From: Pseudarthrobacter sp.
Lineage (GTDB): Bacteria > Actinomycetota > Actinomycetes > Actinomycetales > Micrococcaceae
DNA: 64,000 nucleotides
Direction of reading: 5' to 3'
NCBI GenBank assembly: GCA_031178005.1
Contig: JAPSJV010000006.1
Location: 62,001-126,000 of the forward strand
Below are positions 43,196-53,600 of the stretch, one piece after another; position 1 is the stretch's first letter; each line of letters begins with the position of its first letter. A program made the translations under genes and the position numbers. The notes under the pieces were generated by a model. The model was given only the letters and a program-made list of their open reading frames with translations, was not told the DNA's origin and ran no database searches.

Positions 43196-44173
43196 ATGAG
43201 TTTCTTGCAGCAGCGGCCCCGCAGGCTCCGCACCACACCCGCCATGCGCAGGCTCACTGCGGAAACGCGTTTGGCGCCGGCCGAGCTGATCCTCCCGGCC
43301 TTCGTCAGGGAGGGGCTCTCCGAACCCAATCCCATCAGTTCGATGCCAGGGGTAGTCCAACACACTACGGACACCCTGAAACGGGCGGCGGCTGAAGCCG
43401 TGGAACTGGGCCTGGGCGGCTTGATGCTGTTCGGTATTCCAGAGGTCAGGGACGCCGAAGGCACAGCATCCCTTGATCCTGAGGGTGTTCTGAACAAGGC
43501 AATCCGCGATGTCCGGGCCGAAGTGGGCGATGACCTGGTGATCATGAGCGACGTCTGCCTGGACGAGTTCACAGACCACGGGCACTGCGGTGTGCTCGAC
43601 GCCGACGGCTACGTTGACAACGACCGCACAGTGGAAATCTACGCGCAGATGGCCGTAGCCCAGGCGGAGGCCGGCGCCCATATGCTGGGCCCGTCCGGCA
43701 TGATGGACGGCCAGATCGCCGCCATCCGTGCCGCCCTGGACGACGCGGGGCACGTGAATACTTCGGTGGTGGCCTATGCAGCCAAGTACGCCTCGGCGTT
43801 CTACGGCCCCTTCCGCGAAGCTGTGGACTCGCAACTCAAGGGCGACCGTCGGACCTACCAGATGGATGCCGGAAACCGCCGTGAAGCCCTCCGCGAAGTG
43901 GAACTTGACCTGGCCGAAGGCGCCGATATTGTGATGGTCAAGCCGGCCATGAGCTACCTCGACATCGTGGCCGATGTCGCTGCCATGAGCCCGGTGCCCG
44001 TGGCCGCCTACCAAATCTCCGGCGAGTACGCGATGATCGAGGCAGCCGCCGCCAACGGCTGGATCGACCGCCGCGCCGCCATTACCGAATCCGTACTGGG
44101 CATCCGGCGTGCCGGCGCGGACATGGTCCTCACTTACTGGGCCGCCGAACTCGCCGGCTGGCTGAAGGAATAA
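43196..44173 (+). CDS. hemB: Delta-aminolevulinic acid dehydratase (porphobilinogen synthase)
   Basis: 325 aa, with GAAGGA about 8 bases before the ATG. It condenses two aminolevulinates to porphobilinogen. The Schiff-base Lys pair is in [20 protein letters not shown] near residue 198 and [17 protein letters not shown] near 250. The metal region [20 protein letters not shown] near 120 has C-x-D...C in place of the three-Cys zinc site of E. coli. It is therefore an intermediate or Mg-stimulated type, usual in Actinobacteria as I recall. Two bases separate it from the next gene. Confidence 0.95.
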   Translation: MSFLQQRPRRLRTTPAMRRLTAETRLAPAELILPAFVREGLSEPNPISSMPGVVQHTTDTLKRAAAEAVELGLGGLMLFGIPEVRDAEGTASLDPEGVLNKAIRDVRAEVGDDLVIMSDVCLDEFTDHGHCGVLDADGYVDNDRTVEIYAQMAVAQAEAGAHMLGPSGMMDGQIAAIRAALDDAGHVNTSVVAYAAKYASAFYGPFREAVDSQLKGDRRTYQMDAGNRREALREVELDLAEGADIVMVKPAMSYLDIVADVAAMSPVPVAAYQISGEYAMIEAAAANGWIDRRAAITESVLGIRRAGADMVLTYWAAELAGWLKE

Positions 44174-44175
44174 CC

Positions 44176-45255
44176 ATGAACTCCGTCACCGTGCCGCCAA
44201 CTCCCACCTCGTCGCTGGGGGACGACCAGATCGTACTTGGCCTGAACACCTTCGGGGACGTGGGGCTCAGCGACGACGGTACCCCGCAGCCGCATGCCCA
44301 AGTGCTCCGCCAGCTGCTGGAACAAGCGCAACTTGCTGACGCCGTCGGACTTCATGCGTTTGGCGTGGGGGAGCACCACCGCAAGGATTACGCGGTCTCA
44401 GCCCCGGAGGTTTTCCTCGCGGCGGCAGCGGCCCGGACCACCCGGATCAAGCTGGGATCGGCCGTGACCGTACTCAGCTCCGACGATCCCATCAGGGTTT
44501 TCCAACGTTTCTCCACTGTGGACGCGCTGTCCAACGGCCGAGCCGAGGTGATGCTGGGACGGGGCTCGTTCATTGAGTCTTTCCCGCTGTTTGGCCTGGA
44601 CCTGGCGGACTACGAGACATTGTTCGAGGAAAAGCTTGAGCTCTTCGACAAGGTCCGTTCGCAGAAACCCGTTCACTGGGAAGGCACCACCCGGCCGCCC
44701 GTTAATGGACTGACGGTCTATCCGCCGCTGGAGCATCACCACCTGCCAACCTGGATCGGTGTGGGCGGCACACCGGAATCCGTGCTGCGCTGTGCCCAAT
44801 ACGGTTACCCGATCATCTTTGCGATTATCGGCGGCCAGCCCCGCGGATTTGCTCCGCTGGTTGACCTTTACCGGGAGGCCATGGCGAAGTACGGCCACCC
44901 CATGCAACAGGTGGCTACGCACTCGCCGGGCCATGTTGCCGAGACCGATGAACAGGCACGTGAGGAGCTCTTCCCGCACTGGCTGGCTTTCCGGAACAAG
45001 ATCGGGGCAGAACGGGGCTGGGGACCTGCCGGCCGCGGCGAATTCGAGGCACTCTGTTCCCCGGAGGGGGCGCTGTACGTGGGCTCGCCGGACACCGTGG
45101 CGCGGAAGATCGCGGCCCTGAAACAGACCCTCAATGTGGATCGGTTTGATTTCAAGTACAGCAACGGACCATTGCCACATTCGGCCATGATGCGCTCAAT
45201 CGAACTTATGGGTACGGCCGTGGCCCCCCGCGTGGCGGAACTGCTCGCCGGCTGA
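44176..45255 (+). CDS. LLM-class (luciferase-like) flavin-dependent oxidoreductase
   Basis: 359 aa, with GAAGGA 8 bases before the ATG. It is a TIM-barrel luciferase-like protein: [20 protein letters not shown] near residue 55, [20 protein letters not shown] near 85, and [20 protein letters not shown] near 112. The flavin/F420-binding region [20 protein letters not shown] lies near 250. Substrate and cofactor (FMN or F420) cannot be read from sequence. It sits 2 bases after hemB and 28 bases before hemL, inside a heme operon. Cotranscription is near certain, but no heme-pathway role is established for this family. Confidence 0.9.
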   Translation: MNSVTVPPTPTSSLGDDQIVLGLNTFGDVGLSDDGTPQPHAQVLRQLLEQAQLADAVGLHAFGVGEHHRKDYAVSAPEVFLAAAAARTTRIKLGSAVTVLSSDDPIRVFQRFSTVDALSNGRAEVMLGRGSFIESFPLFGLDLADYETLFEEKLELFDKVRSQKPVHWEGTTRPPVNGLTVYPPLEHHHLPTWIGVGGTPESVLRCAQYGYPIIFAIIGGQPRGFAPLVDLYREAMAKYGHPMQQVATHSPGHVAETDEQAREELFPHWLAFRNKIGAERGWGPAGRGEFEALCSPEGALYVGSPDTVARKIAALKQTLNVDRFDFKYSNGPLPHSAMMRSIELMGTAVAPRVAELLAG

Positions 45256-45283
45256 CCGGCTGAAAACTGAAAGAATAGGAACC

Positions 45284-46615
45284 ATGACTTCCAGCAATCC
45301 TCGTAACGAGGCACTCTTTGACCGCGCCCGCCAACTGATGCCGGGCGGCGTGAACTCACCGGTCCGGGCTTTCGGATCCGTGGGCGGCACGCCCCGGTTT
45401 ATGGTCTCCGCCAAAGGCCCGTACCTCACCGACGCGGACGGCCAGGAATATGTGGACCTGGTCTGCTCGTGGGGCCCGGCGCTGCTGGGACACGCCCACC
45501 CCGCTGTGCTTGACGCCGTGCATGCCGCAGTAGACCGCGGGTTGTCCTTCGGCGCGTCCACCCCGGATGAAGCAAACCTGGCGGCGATTGTGCAGGAGCG
45601 CGTGTCCGCCGTCGAACGGCTCCGGATGGTGTCCACAGGCACCGAGGCAACCATGACGGCTGTCCGGCTTGCCCGTGGCTTTACCGGCCGCAACCTGATC
45701 ATCAAGTTTGCCGGCTGCTATCACGGGCACCTGGACGGGCTGCTCGCTGCTGCCGGTTCCGGACTGGCAACCCTGGCGCTGCCCGGTTCCGCCGGGGTGA
45801 CGGAGGCAACCGCCGCCGAAACCCTGGTGCTGCCCTACAACAACCTCGCCGCCGTCGAAGCCGCCTTCGCTGTGCATGGCCAGAACATTGCAGCCGTTAT
45901 CACCGAGGCCGCACCGGCCAACATGGGCGTTGTCACCCCGGCGCCGGGCTTCAACCAGGGCCTGTCCCGGATTACCCGCGAACATGGCGCACTGCTGATC
46001 CTGGACGAGGTGCTGACCGGCTTCCGCACTGGGTACTCCGGCTATTGGGGACTCACCGGCGGTTCGGCCTCCACGCCGGAGGCCTGGAGCCCGGACCTGC
46101 TGACGTTCGGCAAGGTTATCGGCGGTGGAATGCCGACGGCGGCACTGGGCGGCCGTGCCGACGTGATGGACTACCTCGCTCCCGTGGGGCCGGTGTACCA
46201 GGCCGGAACGCTCTCCGGAAACCCCGTGGCCATGGCCGCCGGCGTCGCCACCTTGAGCCACGCGACGCCGGAGGTCTACGCCCACATCGACCAGCGTTCG
46301 CTGGAGCTGTCCACGGCGCTGTCCGCTGCACTGGACGGGGCCGGCGTCGACCACTCCATCCAGCGGGCCGGAAACCTCTTCTCGGTAGCGTTCGGAACGT
46401 CTGCCACAGGAGTCCACAACTACGACGACGCACAGAAACAGGAGTCCTTCCGGTACGCGCCGTTCTTCCACTCCATGCTGGAATCCGGTGTGTACCTTCC
46501 GCCGTCGGTCTTTGAGGCGTGGTTCCTGTCCGCGGCCCACGATGACGCCGCCATGAACCGGATCTTCGACGCACTGCCGGCTGCTGCCCGGGCGGCCGCT
46601 TCAGCTTCCGTTTAG
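45284..46615 (+). CDS. hemL: Glutamate-1-semialdehyde 2,1-aminomutase
   Basis: 443 aa, with AGGAA 6 bases before the ATG. It is PLP-dependent and turns glutamate-1-semialdehyde (the HemA product) into 5-aminolevulinate. The N-terminus [20 protein letters not shown] is typical. [56 protein letters not shown] and the PLP-Lys region [20 protein letters not shown] near residue 275 are all present. It is the last gene of the heme operon. A strong terminator follows 24 bases later. Confidence 0.96.
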   Translation: MTSSNPRNEALFDRARQLMPGGVNSPVRAFGSVGGTPRFMVSAKGPYLTDADGQEYVDLVCSWGPALLGHAHPAVLDAVHAAVDRGLSFGASTPDEANLAAIVQERVSAVERLRMVSTGTEATMTAVRLARGFTGRNLIIKFAGCYHGHLDGLLAAAGSGLATLALPGSAGVTEATAAETLVLPYNNLAAVEAAFAVHGQNIAAVITEAAPANMGVVTPAPGFNQGLSRITREHGALLILDEVLTGFRTGYSGYWGLTGGSASTPEAWSPDLLTFGKVIGGGMPTAALGGRADVMDYLAPVGPVYQAGTLSGNPVAMAAGVATLSHATPEVYAHIDQRSLELSTALSAALDGAGVDHSIQRAGNLFSVAFGTSATGVHNYDDAQKQESFRYAPFFHSMLESGVYLPPSVFEAWFLSAAHDDAAMNRIFDALPAAARAAASASV

Positions 46616-46639
46616 TACTCCGGCACCCTAAACGCGAAA

Positions 46640-46670
46640 AACCCCGGCTTCCGAGGAAGCCGGGGTTGTT
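46640..46670. terminator. Terminator of the heme operon
   Basis: AACCCCGGCTTC (46640-46651) and GAAGCCGGGGTT (46656-46667) form a perfect 12-bp stem with a 4-base loop, flanked by AAAA on the left and GTT on the right. It works for both convergent genes. Confidence 0.9.
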
Positions 46671-46680
46671 GCGTCAGTGG

Positions 46681-47418
46681 CTAAAGCACGTCCGAGAGGA
46701 AGCTCTTCAGCCGCTCCGTACGCGGTTCAGTGAAGATCTGGTCCGGGTGGCCGGACTCGACCACCAGGCCGCCGTCCATGAAGGTCACCGAGTCCGACAC
46801 GTTCCGGGAGAAGCCCATTTCGTGGGTGACCACAACCATGGTCATGCCGCCCTTGGCCAGGTCGGCCATCAGCGCCAGGACACCCTTGACCAGCTCCGGA
46901 TCCAGGGCAGACGTGGCCTCGTCGAAGAACATCACCTCGGGGCGCATGGCCAGGGCACGGGCAATGGCAACACGTTGCTGCTGGCCACCGGAAAGGTTGG
47001 CGGGCCGCACATCTGCCTTGTGCTTCAGGCCCACCAAGTCCAACTGCTCCATGGCCTGCGTGTGTGCTTCTTCCTTGCCCAGCTTCTTGAGCTTGCGCAG
47101 GGCCAGGGCCACGTTTTCCACCACGGTCTTGTGGGGGAACAGGTTGAACTGCTGGAAGACCATGCCGATCCGCTGGCGCAGCTCATCCGGGTTGTCCTTC
47201 AGGACCGAGCGGCCGTCCAGCAGGATATCGCCGTCGTCCGGCTCGATCAGCCGGTTCATGACCCGCAGCAGAGTTGACTTGCCCGAACCGGAGGGACCGA
47301 TCACGGAAGCCGTGGTGCCCTTCTCTACATGCAGGTCGATGCCGCGAAGCACGTGGTTGCTTCCGAAGGAAAGGTGGATGTTCTTGCCGGTCAAGGTGCC
47401 GGAGGTGAATTCCGTCAT
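46681..47418 (-). CDS. Polar amino-acid ABC transporter ATP-binding protein
   Basis: 245 aa from ATG 47418; 12 codons of upstream frame lie in the permease gene. Walker [20 protein letters not shown] is near residue 40, Q-loop [20 protein letters not shown] near 85, and signature [16 protein letters not shown] near 140. Walker B is [12 protein letters not shown] near 165, with Ala instead of the more common Pro after DE. The switch His is in [14 protein letters not shown] near 198. It is the last gene of a three-gene unit: binding protein, permease, ATPase. There is one base between the permease stop and this start. The substrate is not determined. Confidence 0.92.
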   Translation of the reverse strand: MTEFTSGTLTGKNIHLSFGSNHVLRGIDLHVEKGTTASVIGPSGSGKSTLLRVMNRLIEPDDGDILLDGRSVLKDNPDELRQRIGMVFQQFNLFPHKTVVENVALALRKLKKLGKEEAHTQAMEQLDLVGLKHKADVRPANLSGGQQQRVAIARALAMRPEVMFFDEATSALDPELVKGVLALMADLAKGGMTMVVVTHEMGFSRNVSDSVTFMDGGLVVESGHPDQIFTEPRTERLKSFLSDVL

Positions 47419-47419
47419 G

Positions 47420-48178
47420 TCAGGCCTTCTTTCCGATCGGTGCCGCCAGCTCATCCGGTTCCTTCTTCTCAGGCCGTCCGGTACGCAGCCGGTGGTCGAT
47501 GAAGTTCACGAAGTGGGTCAGCGGGACCGTCATGATCAGGTAGACGACGCCGGCAGCCACCAAAGGGGAAAGGTTCCCTGTGTTGGCCATAGCGTCGTTA
47601 CCGATCCGGAAGATCTCGCGGTCCGAAGCGGCGAGCCCCAAAACAAACACCAGCGAAGAATCCTTGAGCAAAGAAATGAACTGGTTGACCAGGGCAGGCA
47701 GCACACGGCGGATTCCCTGGGGAACCACCACCAAACGCATGGAACTGCCGTAGCTGAACCCCAAGGCCCGGCTGGCTTCCAACTGGCCCTTTTCCACGCT
47801 CTGGATGCCGGAACGGAAGATCTCGCCGATGTAGGCGGCGGCGATCAGCGTCAGGGCAAGGATGCCCAGCGGATAGGGATTACGTGTTCCGGTGAGTTCG
47901 CGGGCAATCGGGCTGAGCCCGATGCCGATCACCAGGATGACCAGGATGGCCGGCAGGCCGCGGAACAGGTCCGTGTAGATCCTGGCCGCCCAGCGTGCCA
48001 CGATGTTCCGTGACAGTGCCATCAGGGCCAGCATCAGGCCCAGAAGGGATCCGAGGATGCCCGACGCCAGCGCCAGGATCAGGGTGTTGGGAAGACCAAC
48101 CGTGAGCAGGGAGGGAATGACTTTTGCCATCTCCCCCCAGTCCAGGAAGGTCTCGGCAAGCTGGTCCAAGAGGTCCAT
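47420..48178 (-). CDS. Polar amino-acid ABC transporter permease
   Basis: 252 aa. Hydrophobic helices include [66 protein letters not shown] [20 protein letters not shown], and [20 protein letters not shown]. The EAA contact loop is [20 protein letters not shown] near residue 125. Unlike gluCD there is a single permease gene, so the channel is presumably a homodimer. The C-terminal tail is charged ([18 protein letters not shown]). It lies 17 bases after the binding protein gene. Confidence 0.92.
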   Translation of the reverse strand: MDLLDQLAETFLDWGEMAKVIPSLLTVGLPNTLILALASGILGSLLGLMLALMALSRNIVARWAARIYTDLFRGLPAILVILVIGIGLSPIARELTGTRNPYPLGILALTLIAAAYIGEIFRSGIQSVEKGQLEASRALGFSYGSSMRLVVVPQGIRRVLPALVNQFISLLKDSSLVFVLGLAASDREIFRIGNDAMANTGNLSPLVAAGVVYLIMTVPLTHFVNFIDHRLRTGRPEKKEPDELAAPIGKKA

Positions 48179-48195
48179 CAGCTACGGCGTCCGGT

Positions 48196-49131
48196 TCAGC
48201 TCTGGGGAGCAGGAACAGCCTTGCTGCCCGGCTTCCAGTCGGAGGGGGTTTCGCGCTCCGGGTACCATTCCTTGGTCAGCTCGGCCCAGGTGCCGTCAGC
48301 GATGACGGCATCGAGGCCCGAGTTGAGGGCATCAATGAGCGGCTGGTTGTCCTTGGACACGGCGTAGGCGGTGAAATTCTGCGTGTTGACCACGGACTCG
48401 GCGATGACGGTGCCGTCGCCGTCCTTGACCTGGCCGGTTGCCTGCTGTGACGGTGCAACCCAGGCATCTACCTGGCCGTTACGCACGTTGGCGTAGACAG
48501 TGGCGTAGTCCTGGAACCGGATCGGTTCCAGCTTCAGGGTGTTGGTGACGTAATCGTCCTGCACAGTTCCCTGGACCACACCGATGCGGAATGAATCATC
48601 CAGGTCTGCAAAGCCCTTGACCTCAGAGTCGGTCTTGGCCACCACAGCCATAAAGCCGAAGTCGTAGCCATTGGTGAAGCCCACGTTCTCGCGTCGGGCG
48701 TCGGTGGTGGAGATCGAGGAAGATCCGACGTCGAACTGCTTGGTCTGGACCTGGGACAGCAACGCGGAGAAATCGGTGGCAACGAACTCGACCTCGAGGC
48801 CCAGCTTGCCGGCAATGGCGCGGAGCAGTTCGTTGTCGTAGCCGGTGAACTTGCCGGATTCGTCGATGAAGATGTTCGGCGGGGCATCCGAGAGGGTGCC
48901 CACCTCGAGCTTGCCCTCGGTGTTCAGGCCCAGCTTGGAAACATCGATCTGGTCCACGGGAGTGACATCAGCGGTGGTGTACTTGTCCAGCGTCTGCTGG
49001 TCGCTGCCCGCCAGGGCGTCCGTCGGCGAACCGGCGTCGGTGGGGGTGGCGCTTCCGCAGGCGGCCAGGGACACCGCAACGGCGATTGCCACAGGCACGC
49101 TGGTAAGCCACTTCATGGCCGTTTTCTTCAT
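48196..49131 (-). CDS. Amino-acid ABC transporter substrate-binding lipoprotein
   Basis: 311 aa from ATG 49131; TTG one codon earlier is possible. The signal peptide MKKTAMKWLTSVPVAIAVAV ends in lipobox LAACG with Cys near residue 25. The mature family-3 binding fold shows GKLEVGTLSDAPPNIFIDES, FTGYDNELLRAIAGKLGLEV, VEFVATDFSALLSQVQTKQF, and RRENVGFTNGYDFGFMAVVA. ALNSGLDAVIADGTWAELTK lies at the end. It is the first gene of the operon. The ligand is not readable; the fold suits polar amino acids or related small acids. Confidence 0.92.
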   Translation of the reverse strand: MKKTAMKWLTSVPVAIAVAVSLAACGSATPTDAGSPTDALAGSDQQTLDKYTTADVTPVDQIDVSKLGLNTEGKLEVGTLSDAPPNIFIDESGKFTGYDNELLRAIAGKLGLEVEFVATDFSALLSQVQTKQFDVGSSSISTTDARRENVGFTNGYDFGFMAVVAKTDSEVKGFADLDDSFRIGVVQGTVQDDYVTNTLKLEPIRFQDYATVYANVRNGQVDAWVAPSQQATGQVKDGDGTVIAESVVNTQNFTAYAVSKDNQPLIDALNSGLDAVIADGTWAELTKEWYPERETPSDWKPGSKAVPAPQS

Positions 49132-49477
49132 CAATTTTGTCGCTTTCGTTCAGTCACGGGGTCAACTGTTGTTTGGCGGAAGAAGTCCGCGTTCTGCAGG
49201 CAAAGACCAGGAAAATGGCCAGAGGGCAGGCGGCATCGCCAAAACTTAATCATCTCACCCCGGCTGAATTGGTACGTCACACGAAGAAATGACGTGATGC
49301 CTGGGAAGCGGCCGAATTTATGGCTGCTTTGCAGACCTCAGCGTTCCGTTCAGGAGGAAAGTAACGGGACGCGCCGAATCGTGGCCTGCCTGCAACGCGG
49401 CCGTTCAACCGACGGGTTAGTGTGACGTCCATCGCAGGGCATCTCGGCGCCGCAAATGGTTACCGTGTGGCCGGGGT
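49132..49477. other. Gene-free stretch of about 346 bases
   Basis: It lies between the ABC binding-protein gene (leftward) and the 3' end of the exonuclease gene (also leftward). It must hold the ABC operon promoter, probably in the A/T-richer part around 49135-49270. I see no convincing -35/-10 pair, no small ORF with a ribosome-binding site, no strong hairpin and no RNA gene. Confidence 0.5.
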
Positions 49478-50188
49478 TCAGAACGCCCCGCGGCTGGCAT
49501 CTTCCGGCGGCAGCACCGGCCAGTTTCCTTCGATGATTGCCGCTGGCTTGCTCCGGCGCAGGTAGTCCTGAAAATCCGCAGCCTGAGCCTGGGCCCAATC
49601 CACCTGCAGGCGGTGGAGTTTGGATGCAGGCATCTGCAGTGTGGGGAACTTGCCGGCCATGGCGTCCAGTACCCGCAAAGTGGCCAGGGCATCCGCCGCT
49701 GAGGTGTGCGCGTTGTCCAAACCGACGCCGTACTCCTCACAGAGGGCGGTCAGCGTGCGCTTGCCCTTGCGGAAGCGGTCCACCTGCTTGTTCATGATGA
49801 AGGGGTCCAGGACCGGGAAACGCGAGAGCTGTGGCACCCCGTAGCGGGCCGACTCCGCCGCGAGGACAGTGAAGTCATAGCTTGCGTTGAACGCGATAAC
49901 CGGTGTCCCGGCGTCGAACAATCCCTGCAGTACTGCCGCCACCTCCCGGGTGACGTCCGCAGCGGGACGGCCATCACGCCGGGCCGTCTCGGTGGTGACG
50001 CCATGGATATCACTGGCTTCCGTGGGAATCTCCACACCTGGATCCGCCAGCCACTCGTGCTCCTTGACCACGTTGCCGTCCCCGTCAACTACCGTGATGG
50101 ACGCCGTGACGATCCGCGCTGAACGGGAGTTCCGGCCGGTGGTTTCCAGGTCAAAGGCTGCGCGGGGGAGGCTGTTCCAGGTGCTCAT
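49478..50188 (-). CDS. DEDDh 3'-5' exonuclease (DnaQ-like)
   Basis: 236 aa. It is a proofreading-type exonuclease fold. ExoI motif LPRAAFDLETTGRNSRSARI near residue 10 has the Asp/Glu pair. SDIHGVTTETARRDGR near 65 follows, and ExoII IAFNASYDFTVLAAES near 105 has the Asp. ExoIII DNAHTSAADALATLRVLDAM near 165 has the His and Asp. It is a stand-alone exonuclease, not a polymerase subunit by sequence. ATG 50188 follows TAGCGT-GGGCGC, a leaderless start. It is divergent from the alkyltransferase-like gene and AdnAB, consistent with DNA repair or nucleotide turnover. Confidence 0.9.
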   Translation of the reverse strand: MSTWNSLPRAAFDLETTGRNSRSARIVTASITVVDGDGNVVKEHEWLADPGVEIPTEASDIHGVTTETARRDGRPAADVTREVAAVLQGLFDAGTPVIAFNASYDFTVLAAESARYGVPQLSRFPVLDPFIMNKQVDRFRKGKRTLTALCEEYGVGLDNAHTSAADALATLRVLDAMAGKFPTLQMPASKLHRLQVDWAQAQAADFQDYLRRSKPAAIIEGNWPVLPPEDASRGAF

Positions 50189-50194
50189 GCGCCC

Positions 50195-50253
50195 ACGCTA
50201 CCGGCGGTCCCCGACACTCCATTGGATTTCGACGGCGGGTTGCCCATTACTGT
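50195..50253. promoter_or_regulatory. Divergent leaderless -10 elements of the exonuclease and ATL-adnAB genes
   Basis: Minus strand: TAGCGT-GGGCGC-ATG (exonuclease). Plus strand: TACTGT-GGAGGG-ATG (50248-50262). On the plus side GGAGGG also suits ATG 50266 as a normal ribosome-binding site, so that start is ambiguous. Confidence 0.55.
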
Positions 50254-50259
50254 GGAGGG

Positions 50260-50676
50260 ATGCGCATGGAGTACGTCGAGGCGGTCCTGGAACTGGTGGG
50301 CCTGATTCCTCCGGGCTCCGCCGTCAGTTACGGGGACGTGGCCGAACTTCTTGGCTCCGGCGGTCCCAGGCAAGTTGGCTCAGTGATGAGCCGTCATGGC
50401 AGCAGCGTCGCCTGGTGGCGGGTACTCCGCGCCAGCGGCGCAGCGCCGGACGGGCACGAAGCCGACGCACTGCGGCACTACCTGAGCGAGGGCACGGCCC
50501 TTCGCGGTAACCCCGAGGAGTACCTCCGTAACGGGGAATCCAGCTGGCGGGTGGATCTGCGCGTTGCCCGATGGCAGCCATCTGATGCGGACTTCGACAG
50601 GATCGAGGCGCTCGCCGAAGGACTCGCGACAGCCTCGGCGAAAATGTCAGAGGCCAATGATGGAATGACTCAGTGA
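50260..50676 (+). CDS. Alkyltransferase-like protein (ATL, MGMT-related, no catalytic Cys)
   Basis: 138 aa from ATG 50260 (or 50266). It is the MGMT DNA-binding domain: VLELVGLIPPGSAVSYGDVA with the helix-turn-helix, GGPRQVGSVMSRHGSSVAWW with the Arg finger, then RVLRASGAAP. The active-site PCHR of O6-methylguanine methyltransferase is replaced by AWWRV, so no Cys is available for alkyl transfer. Known ATL proteins bind O6-alkylguanine and hand it to nucleotide excision repair. The C-terminal ~50 residues are an actinobacterial extension. Its stop overlaps the adnA start (GTGA), so it is translated with the AdnAB helicase-nuclease. Confidence 0.85.
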   Translation: MRMEYVEAVLELVGLIPPGSAVSYGDVAELLGSGGPRQVGSVMSRHGSSVAWWRVLRASGAAPDGHEADALRHYLSEGTALRGNPEEYLRNGESSWRVDLRVARWQPSDADFDRIEALAEGLATASAKMSEANDGMTQ

Positions 50677-53600
50677 CCACAACCGCCACTACCAGCCATC
50701 TCGCAAGTGTCCGCCCTGACGTCCCCGCTGCCGGGCTGCAGCTCCTGCCGCCGCGGACTGCCCACTCGTCGGTTCCCGTGCTCACACCGGACCAGGCGGC
50801 AGCGGTCGCGGTTCCCCACGGATCCGGGCCGGTGCTTGTCCCCGGCGGACCCGGAACCGGTAAATCGACGGTGTTGGTGGAAGCTGCCATTCGCCGTGTG
50901 GAGCAGGACGGAATCGATCCGGACCGGGTCCTGATCCTTGCACCGGACCGGCGTTCTGCCGACGCTTTGCGGGACAGCTTTACCGGCCGGCTGAACCGGA
51001 GCCTGAGTACGACGCCGGCACGCACCTGGGCGTCGTATGCTTTTGATCTGATCCGGCGCGCCAAAGCAGAGGGCGTGATTCATCTGCCCAGGGCGCCGCG
51101 CCTTCTGTCGGGGCCGGAACAGGACCTGATCATCAAGGAACTGTTGGAAGGCCACGCCCGTCCCGGGCTGGAGCTGGCATGGCCGGAGGACCTTGCCGCC
51201 GCCCTGGTCACCCGCGGCTTCCGGCAGGAAGTGCGCCAGCTGTTTGACCGCGTGATTGAATCCGGGCTGGCGGCATCGGACCTAGCAGCCCTGGGCCGGC
51301 GGTGCGGTCGTCCCGATTGGGTTGCTGCCGCGGCGCTTTACGCCGAATACCGTGACGTGCTGGATCTCCGGATGCCGGAAGCCTTCGACCCGGCGGGAAT
51401 CATCACCACAGCCCGCCAGATATTCCAGGACTCACCGGAGTTCCTTGCCGCCGAACGTGCGCGGCTGCAGTTGATCATGGTGGACGATATCCAAGAAGCC
51501 AACCCGGCCGTTTTCGAACTCCTGGCGGACATCGCCGCCGGGAAGGACTGCTTTGTCACCAGTTCACCGGATAGCGTTGTGCAGGGTTTCCGCGGGGCGC
51601 GGCCGGACCTCGTCGCCGAGCTCCCGGCCCTGCTGGCCGGTTCCACGCAGGTACTGCAGTACCCTCTGGCTTTCACGCACCGCCACCGGCCCGCCGTCGC
51701 GCAGGCCTGGCTTGGCGTGGCCGGCCGGATCTCACAACGCGCGGGCGGGCAGCAGGCGCGGAGGCTGGAACCCGTCCCGGACCAGGTGGGGAGCCGTACA
51801 ACGCCAGGCCAGGACGGCGTTGTTGAAGCCCACCTGGTGGCCTCACCGGTCCACGAACTGCGGTATGTCGCCCAACGTATCCTGGAAGAACACATTCATG
51901 GGCGGCGCGGGCTGGGGCAAATCGCGGTGGTCGTCCGTACCGGCGGCCAGCTCAGCCAGCTCCAGCGTTACCTTTCCGGGCAAGGCATCCCGGTCCGCGT
52001 TCCAGTGGCCGAATCCGCTGTGCGCGACGAAGTTGCCGTCCGGCCCTTGCTGGAAGCCTACGCAATTGCCCTCGACCCGCAGTCGCTGACGCCGGAAACT
52101 GCCGTGGCCCTCCTGACGTCCAGAATCGGCGGGGCAACACCGCTGGAACTGCGCAGGCTGCGCCAGGCGCTGCGGCGTGAGGAGCTCCTGGGCGGTGGGG
52201 TCCGTTCCAGCGACGCCCTCTTGGTCGAGGCCTTGCTGGAACCGGGAGCCCTGCTTACCCTGGGCCTTGATGCCAGGGCAGCCCGGCGGACTGCCCGGAT
52301 GATCCAGGCCGGGCTGAAAGCCGTGGAACAGCCGGGCGCCAATGCCGAAACAGTCCTCTGGGCGCTGTGGCACGCCACCGGACTCGCCACGTCGTGGACT
52401 GAGGCGGCCCTGGCAGGTGGCACCAACGGTGCACGGGCAGACCGTGACCTCGACGCCATGATGGCCTTGTTCCACACCGCGGAGCGCTACGTGGACCAGT
52501 TGCCGGGGTCCGGCCCACGGCAGTTCCTGGACTACCTGCTGAACCAGGAACTGCCCATGGACACCCTGGCCGCCAGGGCCCAACTGGATGATGCCGTCGA
52601 ACTCCTGACGCCCGCCAGCGCGGCGGGAAGGGAATGGCCTGTGGTCATTGTGGCCGGGCTGCAGGAAGGCGTCTGGCCCAACACCCGGCTCCGCGGTGAA
52701 CTGCTAGGCAGCACCCTCTACGCCGACGCCGTCGAACATGGTGTGGAATACGCGCTCCAGCGGGACCCGCTCAGCCGCGCACGGGACATCCGGTATGACG
52801 AACTGCGGAGCTTCTCCAGCGCTATATCCCGTGCCCGGGAGTTGCTGATCTGCGTAGCTGTGTCCTCGGAGGATGAACAGCCGTCGTCGTTCCTTGATTA
52901 CGTGGCACCCCTTGGCCCGGGGCAGCACAGCCGGCCGCTCACGCACGTCCAGCGTCCCCTTACCTTGCGCTCGCTGGTGGCCGAGTTGCGTCAGTATGCC
53001 CAACTTGGCGCCGCGGCCCCTGCCGAATCCTGTGAAGCCGTCAGGGTCCTCTCCCATCTGGCCTCGCAGCAGCCTGCGGTCCCGGGGGCCCACCCGGACA
53101 GCTGGTGGGGGTTGCTGCCGCTGAGCACCAGCCAACCCGTCGTCGCACCGGGCGGAACCGTCCACGTCTCACCGTCCAAGGTGGAATCAGTGCAGAAATC
53201 GCCCCTGGGCTGGTTTGTCCAGGCAGCCGGGGGAGAAGCCGCCACCGATTTCGCACGGAGCCTGGGCACACTGGTCCATGCCATTGCGCAGGACCTGCCG
53301 GACGCCACGGGAACCCGCTACGTCGAGGAGCTGGTGCGGCGCTGGCCCTCGCTGGGCATGAAGGACAATTGGGAGGGCAAACTTGATTTCAAGCGGGCGG
53401 AGACCATGGTGCGCAAGCTTGCCGAGTACGTCATTACGGCGCGCAGCGAGGGGCGCACCCTGCTGGGCGTGGAGCAGGGTTTCTCGGTGGAACTTCCCGA
53501 TGTCCCGGTACAGACAGCCCCGGCCGGTGAAACGATGGCACCTGTCGAAAGCCCTGGAACCGGTTCAGCAGACACCGGCTACCGTCATGCGGTCCTGCGT

